DNA from: UBA7985 sp038141425
Lineage (GTDB): Bacteria; Pseudomonadota; Alphaproteobacteria; UBA7985
Assembly (NCBI GenBank): GCA_038141425.1
Contig: JAYQIC010000004.1
Coordinates: 1 to 13,255, forward strand
Direction: 5' to 3'
DNA: 13,255 nt
The position numbers and the translations under genes are program-made. How positions within the stretch are numbered: position 1 is the stretch's first letter; every line of letters begins with the position of its first letter. Positions 8,150 through 13,255 of this stretch are shown here, in pieces. Under the pieces are notes generated by a model. The model did no database searches. It was not told the origin of the DNA and saw only the letters and a list, made by a program, of their open reading frames with translations.

Positions 8150-9423
8150 ATGAAAATCCAAACCACTTTCGCACTGTTTGCGAGCGTTGTTGCAACGGGC
8201 TTTGTCGCCCAGGCGGCACTGGCTGATGAAATTGATTTCCTGTGCTACCAGGACCAGAACGAATGTGAAGTGATCGAGAGCATGGCTGCGGACTTTACCG
8301 CTGCTACCGGCCACACAGTCAAAGTAACCACCGTTGGTTACGACATCATTCGTGACCAGCTGGAAAACCAGCTGCAGACCGATGCTGCGCCAGACGTTGC
8401 GCGTGTCACCAACCTCGGTGGCTTCAACCAGTACTACCTCGACCTCGCGCCATACGTTGACGCCGGTTTCTGGGAAGCGAACTACTCGGCAACCCTGCCT
8501 TGGTTCCGCGCACCGGGTGGTGAAGACCAGGGCATCTACGGCTGGATGACCCAGCTGACCGTGACCGGTCCTTACGTCAACGTCACCATGTTCGACGACG
8601 CTGGTGTCGACATGCCTGAAGAAGGCGCGACCTGGGACGACTGGATGGACGCTCTGCGTGAAGTCAAGGACACCCTTGGCATCTCCGCTGGCCTCGCCAT
8701 GGACCGTACCGCTCACCGTTGGGCTGGTCCTGCGTTCTCCTATGGCGCTAAGTTCTTTGACGACGCCGGTGAGCCAATCCTGGTTGACGACGGCTTCCGC
8801 ACCTTCGCTGAGACCTTTGTTGGTTGGCACGAAGAAGGCCTGATGCCTGCTGACGGCTGGCCTGCTGGTTCCGGTACCGCTTACCGTAACGCTGCGCCAC
8901 TGTTCCTTGACGGTTCGGTTGCTATGCACATGTCCGGTTCCTGGATGATCGGTAACTACTCGGCGAACATCACTGACTTCGAGTGGAAAGCCGTTCCGAT
9001 CCCATGTGGTGCCGGCGGTTGTGGTGCTATGCCGGGCGGCGCGGGTCTCGTAGCCTTCGCTTCCACCGATGTTCCTGAGGCTTCCGCTCAGTTCATCGAC
9101 TTCATGGCACAGACCGAAAACGCCGCAATGTTCGCAGCTTCCACTGCCAACATTACCGCCTGTCACCAGGGCCTGCAGGCTTCGGTGTAGACTACCAGGG
9201 TGTTCCAGCAGCCGTTGCTGATGCGCTGTCCGTATTCGCGGCCAACGCCGGCAAGTCCGCTGACTCCACCCCACAGGCTTACACCTTCCAGGGCTACGCC
9301 AAGAACTTCGCCATCTACGGCATCGTTCCTGACTACATCACCAAGGCGATCACGGGCGAAATGTCGCTCGACGACGCTCTGGCAGCCATCGACGCCGACG
9401 TTGCAGCGAAAATCGCTGAATAA
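8150..9423 (+). CDS. Sugar ABC transporter periplasmic substrate-binding protein (CUT1 family), one frameshift
   Basis: Periplasmic binding protein that captures the sugar or sugar acid and delivers it to the permeases encoded downstream. A signal peptide runs from residue 1 to Ala25, with cleavage expected in QAALA|DEID. The mature protein follows the family pattern: AADFTAATGHTVKV, DAAPDVARVTNLGG, GIYGWMTQLTVTGPYVNVTM, DRTAHRWAGPAFSYGAKFFD, and DGSVAMHMSGSWMIGNY. The frame breaks once near 9183, where one G appears lost from a GG(G) run. The next frame gives VDYQGVPAAVADALSVFA and ends at TAA 9421-9423, for about 425 residues. Cysteine pairs at 32/39 and 286/291 may form disulfides. The gene is acidic and uses GGT, GCT and CGT codons more than its neighbours, as expected for high expression. 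The ligand is unknown; context suggests a uronate, aldonate or uronide. Confidence 0.9.
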
Positions 9424-9438
9424 CCGGTAAGTCATGAT

Positions 9439-9472
9439 CAGGGGGCAGCGCTATTCCGGTGCTGTCCCCCTG
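9439..9472 (+). terminator. Intercistronic hairpin between binding protein and first permease
   Basis: CAGGGGGCAGC (9439-9449) pairs with GCTG-T-CCCCCTG (9461-9472) across an 11-base loop, leaving one bulged T; it is followed by CTTCTTAT. It starts 16 bases after the binding-protein stop. Such hairpins are known in ABC operons as partial terminators or 3' stabilisers that keep binding-protein message above permease message. Confidence 0.65.
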
Positions 9473-9533
9473 CTTCTTATCCCTGTCCAGTTTCCGGCTC
9501 CGGCCGTGATCATCCCAACGAAGTGAACGCACT

Positions 9534-10597
9534 ATGATTGAAGCGCTGACCAATGCCTTCTCGGGCACGTTCTGGCCCTACGCGCTGGTCGCCTACGTGA
9601 TCGTTGGCTTCTTCGTCACCCGACCCACCGGCGGCTTTGGCTCGCGCGTGATGAGTGCGGTCGGCTGGCCCATCGAAGTACTGCAGCAGGCCACCGGCTC
9701 GCGCGTGCTTCCCTATATGTTTCTGATCCCGAACCTGCTGATTTTCGGGCTCTATACCTTCGCGCCGCTGTTCATCAACATCGGCTTCGCCGTCACGGAC
9801 GGGCAGAGCATCAACTTCCCGCAGCGGGAGTTCTCCGGCACCGACAACTTCGAGCGCCTGACCTCTGACGTTCAGATCGATACCGGCGGAGAGAACCGCG
9901 AAGACGACAAGTTTCAGCAGGCGGTGGCAGACACGATCATCTTCGTGATCTTCCAGGTGCCGATCATGATCCTGTTCGCGCTGGTCACCGCGCTGGTGCT
10001 GAACCGTGATATCCGGGGCAGGGCGTTCTGGCGCTCGGTGTTCTTTTACCCGGTGATGCTCAGCCCGGTGGTGGTGGGGTTCCTGTGGACGCTGATCCTC
10101 AAGCGCACGGGCGTGCTGTCGCTGACCCTGATGAACTGGGGCATCCTCGATGAGCCGATCCAGTGGCTCTCGGATACCTCCTGGTCGATGTTCTGGTCGA
10201 TCTTTGTCTACACCTGGGCGCACCTGGGCTTCTACATGCTGATCCTGCTCGCCGGGCTGCAGGCCATTCCAAAGGATCTCTATGAGGCCGCGAAGATGGA
10301 CGGCACGCCGGGTTGGCGGATGCTGTGGCGGATCACTCTGCCGCTGCTCATGCCGACGCTGCTGGTGGTCACCATCCTGTCGATGATCAAGGCCTTCCAG
10401 GCCTTCGAAGAACTCTACGCCATGCAGGTCCGCTGGATCTCAGTGGTATCCTACATCTTCGAAACTTCGGGCCTGCGGGGCAACCGACAGCCCACGGTCT
10501 GGGGATCGCGGCAACGGCGTCGCTGCTGATCGCCATCGTGCTGATGATCCTGTCGCTCCTTCAACTCTGGCTGACCGCGCGTCAGACCCGGCTCTAG
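9534..10597 (+). CDS. Sugar ABC transporter permease, MalF/UgpA type (frameshift near the 3' end)
   Basis: Inner-membrane permease subunit of the CUT1 importer, about 354 residues. An extra N-terminal membrane segment (about residues 10-28, FWPYALVAYVIVGFFV) precedes the usual first helix (YMFLIPNLLIFGLYTFAPLF). Three or more further helices include DTIIFVIFQVPIMILFALV and FWRSVFFYPVMLSPVVVGFL. The EAA loop that contacts the ATPase is YEAAKMDGTPGWRMLWRITL, with EAA at residue 251. One or more frame breaks lie between about 10435 and 10510; the second frame carries the last helix (TASLLIAIVLMILSLL) to TAG 10595-10597. ATG 9534 has only a weak ribosome site, but the family N-terminus starts here. 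It follows the hairpin and is 16 bases before the second permease. Confidence 0.9.
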
Positions 10598-10613
10598 AGA
10601 GGGGGCGCGAACC

Positions 10614-12056
10614 ATGACAGCAGTCTGGCAATTCCTGAGCAGACGGCAGGGCAAGGGCGGTCGCCTCACCCTGGGCGACTGGCTGTCCCCAGCTACCTCG
10701 TGCTTGGCTTCCTGGTGATTTTCCTGCCAAGTCATGTGGATCGTGCTGAACTCGTTCAAGTCAGCCTTCCAGCTGGATAAGCAGGATCTTTCGCTGCTGC
10801 CAACGGACTTCGTCCGGGTGGCGCGGGCGACGGTGAACGACGCCGATGGCAAGACCATCTTCATTATGGCCGACCTTCCGGACTGGGTGCTCAACTGGAA
10901 AGACCTCGACGAGGGGGTGAGCGCAGCGGCATGGATGTCGACGGGCTGCTGCAGCAGTACAGCGGTAATGCGTTCTACGTGCTCCGCTCGCATCTGGGGC
11001 AGGTCGATGGCCTTGCCCGTCAGCTGGTTGAAGACCGGAACCTACCCGAATGGCTGCCGCGATACAGCACCCTGCCTGCGGCGTCAAAGCCAACTTCGAC
11101 GTCGATGAGTGCTGGCCTCGGTCAACCCCGAGAAGCCCGGCTGCTGGCCGAGTGGATGGGGGTCAAGCCGTTCAGGCCAACAAGCTGATCTCACAAATTC
11201 TGGTTACAGCACCGCACCCGGAGACCGGAGAGGTGCTGCAGTGGGCGGTCAGCAACATCAACCCGATGAACGCGACCACGCCCGGCCGTCTGGTCGTGGG
11301 CGACGCGTCCAAGGTGGTGAAGCTCGAAACCGCATCGCTGGAAACCCGGCGCTCGCTGCGGCCTTCATGGTCCAACTACGTCGACCCGCTGCAGGGCAAT
11401 GCCAACAACATCAACGTGAACCCCTGCCAGCTGCTACACCAACTCGGTGCTGGTGACGGTGATCGCGACCATCATCACGCTGCTGATCAACTCGATGGCA
11501 GCCTTTGCGCTGGCGAAATACAAGTTCCGGGGTCAGCGGCTGATGTTCGTCATGATCCTTGCGACGCTGATGGTGCCGCCTGCGGTAACGCTGGTCGGGG
11601 TGTTCAAGATGATCACCATGACCGGGTTGTCGGAGATCGATCTGGGGGGTGATTATTCCCGGGGCGGCAACGCCCGCCGGGGTCTTTCTGCTGCGCCAGT
11701 GGCATGCGACCATCCCTGAAGAGCTGATCGAGGCCGGCCCGCATGGACGCGGCCAGCGAGTGGAAGGTCTACTGGAAGATCGTTCTGCCGCTGCGCGCTG
11801 CCCGCGATCGCGGCGCTGGGGATCCTGTCGGTCATCTGGCGCTGGAATGACCTGATCGTGCCCATGGTGGCGATTGCCACCGCCAAGGAAGCCTACACGA
11901 TCCAGCTCTGTCTGCTCGAATTCCGGGGCGAGTTCTGCGCCGCTGAACACTCACCGCGTCAAGGCGACGTCTGTCAGCCTGATCCTGACCACCTTGGTCT
12001 TTGTCTTCCTGCAGCGTTACATTACGACCGGCATTGCCAACACGGGGATGAAATAG
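10614..12056 (+). CDS. Sugar ABC transporter permease, MalG/UgpE type, with a large insert after the first helix; frameshifted
   Basis: Second inner-membrane permease. It opens MTAVWQFLSRRQGKGGRLTL and, after a C-run loss near 10690 and an extra A near 10732, gives the first helix YLVLGFLVIFLP and VMWIVLNSFKSAF. A long hydrophilic stretch of roughly 200 residues follows (about 10790-11430, with MDVDGLLQQYSGNAFYVLRS and WAVSNINPMNATTPG). The core then resumes with TNSVLVTVIATIITLLINS, AAFALAKYKFRGQRL, the loop GVFLLRQWHATIPEELIEA with its ATPase-contacting EAA, and ILSVIWRWNDLIVPMV. The stop is TAG 12054-12056. At about 480 codons it is far longer than ordinary MalG (about 280-300). Frame breaks near 10690, 10732, 10930, 11030, 11110, 11165, 11365, 11430, 11660, 11745, 11805 and 11935. 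Start ATG 10614 follows a GAGAGGGGG ribosome site. Confidence 0.86.
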
Positions 12057-12061
12057 CGACT

Positions 12062-13174
<1,113 letters not shown>

Positions 13175-13196
13175 GCCCCTTGCTCCGGACGGTACC

Positions 13197-13255
13197 ATGA
13201 CCAATCCGGCTTTCCGCAAGACCAAGCGCTCCTTGCCCATTGGCCTCGCTGCGCG
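13197..13255 (+). CDS. Start of a downstream gene, cut by the window edge
   Basis: ATG 13197 opens a frame reading MTNPAFRKTKRSLPIGLAA up to the edge. A basic stretch followed by the beginning of a small hydrophobic run looks like the start of a signal peptide, so an exported or outer-membrane protein is possible. Only 19 codons are visible, the ribosome site is weak (GGACGG), and no family can be assigned. It is close enough to the ATPase gene to belong to the same operon. Confidence 0.35.
   Translation, partial: MTNPAFRKTKRSLPIGLAA

Noticed and set aside
9175..9195. Programmed frameshift in the binding-protein gene
   Set aside because: No slippery heptamer or stimulating structure is seen, both products would be non-functional fragments, and the same type of break is found all over the window.
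8135..9274. A 379-codon open frame on the minus strand across the binding-protein gene
   Set aside because: It is fully antisense to a well-supported gene with signal peptide and ribosome site, has no recognisable domain, and such open antisense frames are expected from this gene's codon bias.

Overview
The window comes from a GC-rich proteobacterium. The second of three Gfo/Idh/MocA oxidoreductases, the long-form fructuronate reductase and the ABC substrate-binding protein most resemble, from memory, families common in alphaproteobacteria (Rhodobacterales/Rhizobiales). A marine gammaproteobacterium cannot be excluded without a database search. There is no rRNA, tRNA, CRISPR array or insertion sequence that I can see.

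The window holds a hexuronate / sugar-acid catabolic cluster followed by its likely uptake system. On the minus strand at the left lies a 2-keto-3-deoxygluconate kinase (kdgK-like, 56-969). A 150-bp divergent control region separates it from a long plus-strand run: fructuronate reductase / long-chain polyol dehydrogenase (uxuB-like, 1120-2564), a phytanoyl-CoA-dioxygenase-type Fe(II)/2-oxoglutarate oxygenase (2681-3394), three consecutive unrelated-looking Gfo/Idh/MocA oxidoreductases (3409-4571, about 4564-5642, 5639-6709) and mannonate dehydratase (uxuA, 6706-7928). A 221-bp intergenic region with several inverted repeats follows, then a complete CUT1-type sugar ABC importer: periplasmic binding protein (8150-9423), an intercistronic hairpin, two permeases (9534-10597, 10614-12056) and a MalK/UgpC-like ATPase (12062-13174). 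A further gene begins at 13197 and runs off the right edge.

Proposed logic: the ABC importer brings in a sugar acid or a glycoside of one. The oxygenase and the three NAD(P)-dependent oxidoreductases tailor it. UxuB makes mannonate, UxuA dehydrates it to 2-keto-3-deoxygluconate (KDG), and KdgK phosphorylates KDG for the Entner-Doudoroff aldolase, which is not in the window. No uronate isomerase (UxaC) is visible, so the entry route into fructuronate/mannonate may be oxidative. This is inference.

A major caveat is that almost every gene is broken into several reading frames. In each case the next frame carries on the same protein with its conserved motifs intact, and where I could trace them the breaks are one-base gains or losses, often in short homopolymer runs. 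This pattern fits uncorrected sequencing indels much better than gene decay. The genes are therefore annotated as single CDSs spanning the frameshifts, with approximate ends. The left half (56-7928) is much more affected than the binding-protein and first-permease genes.
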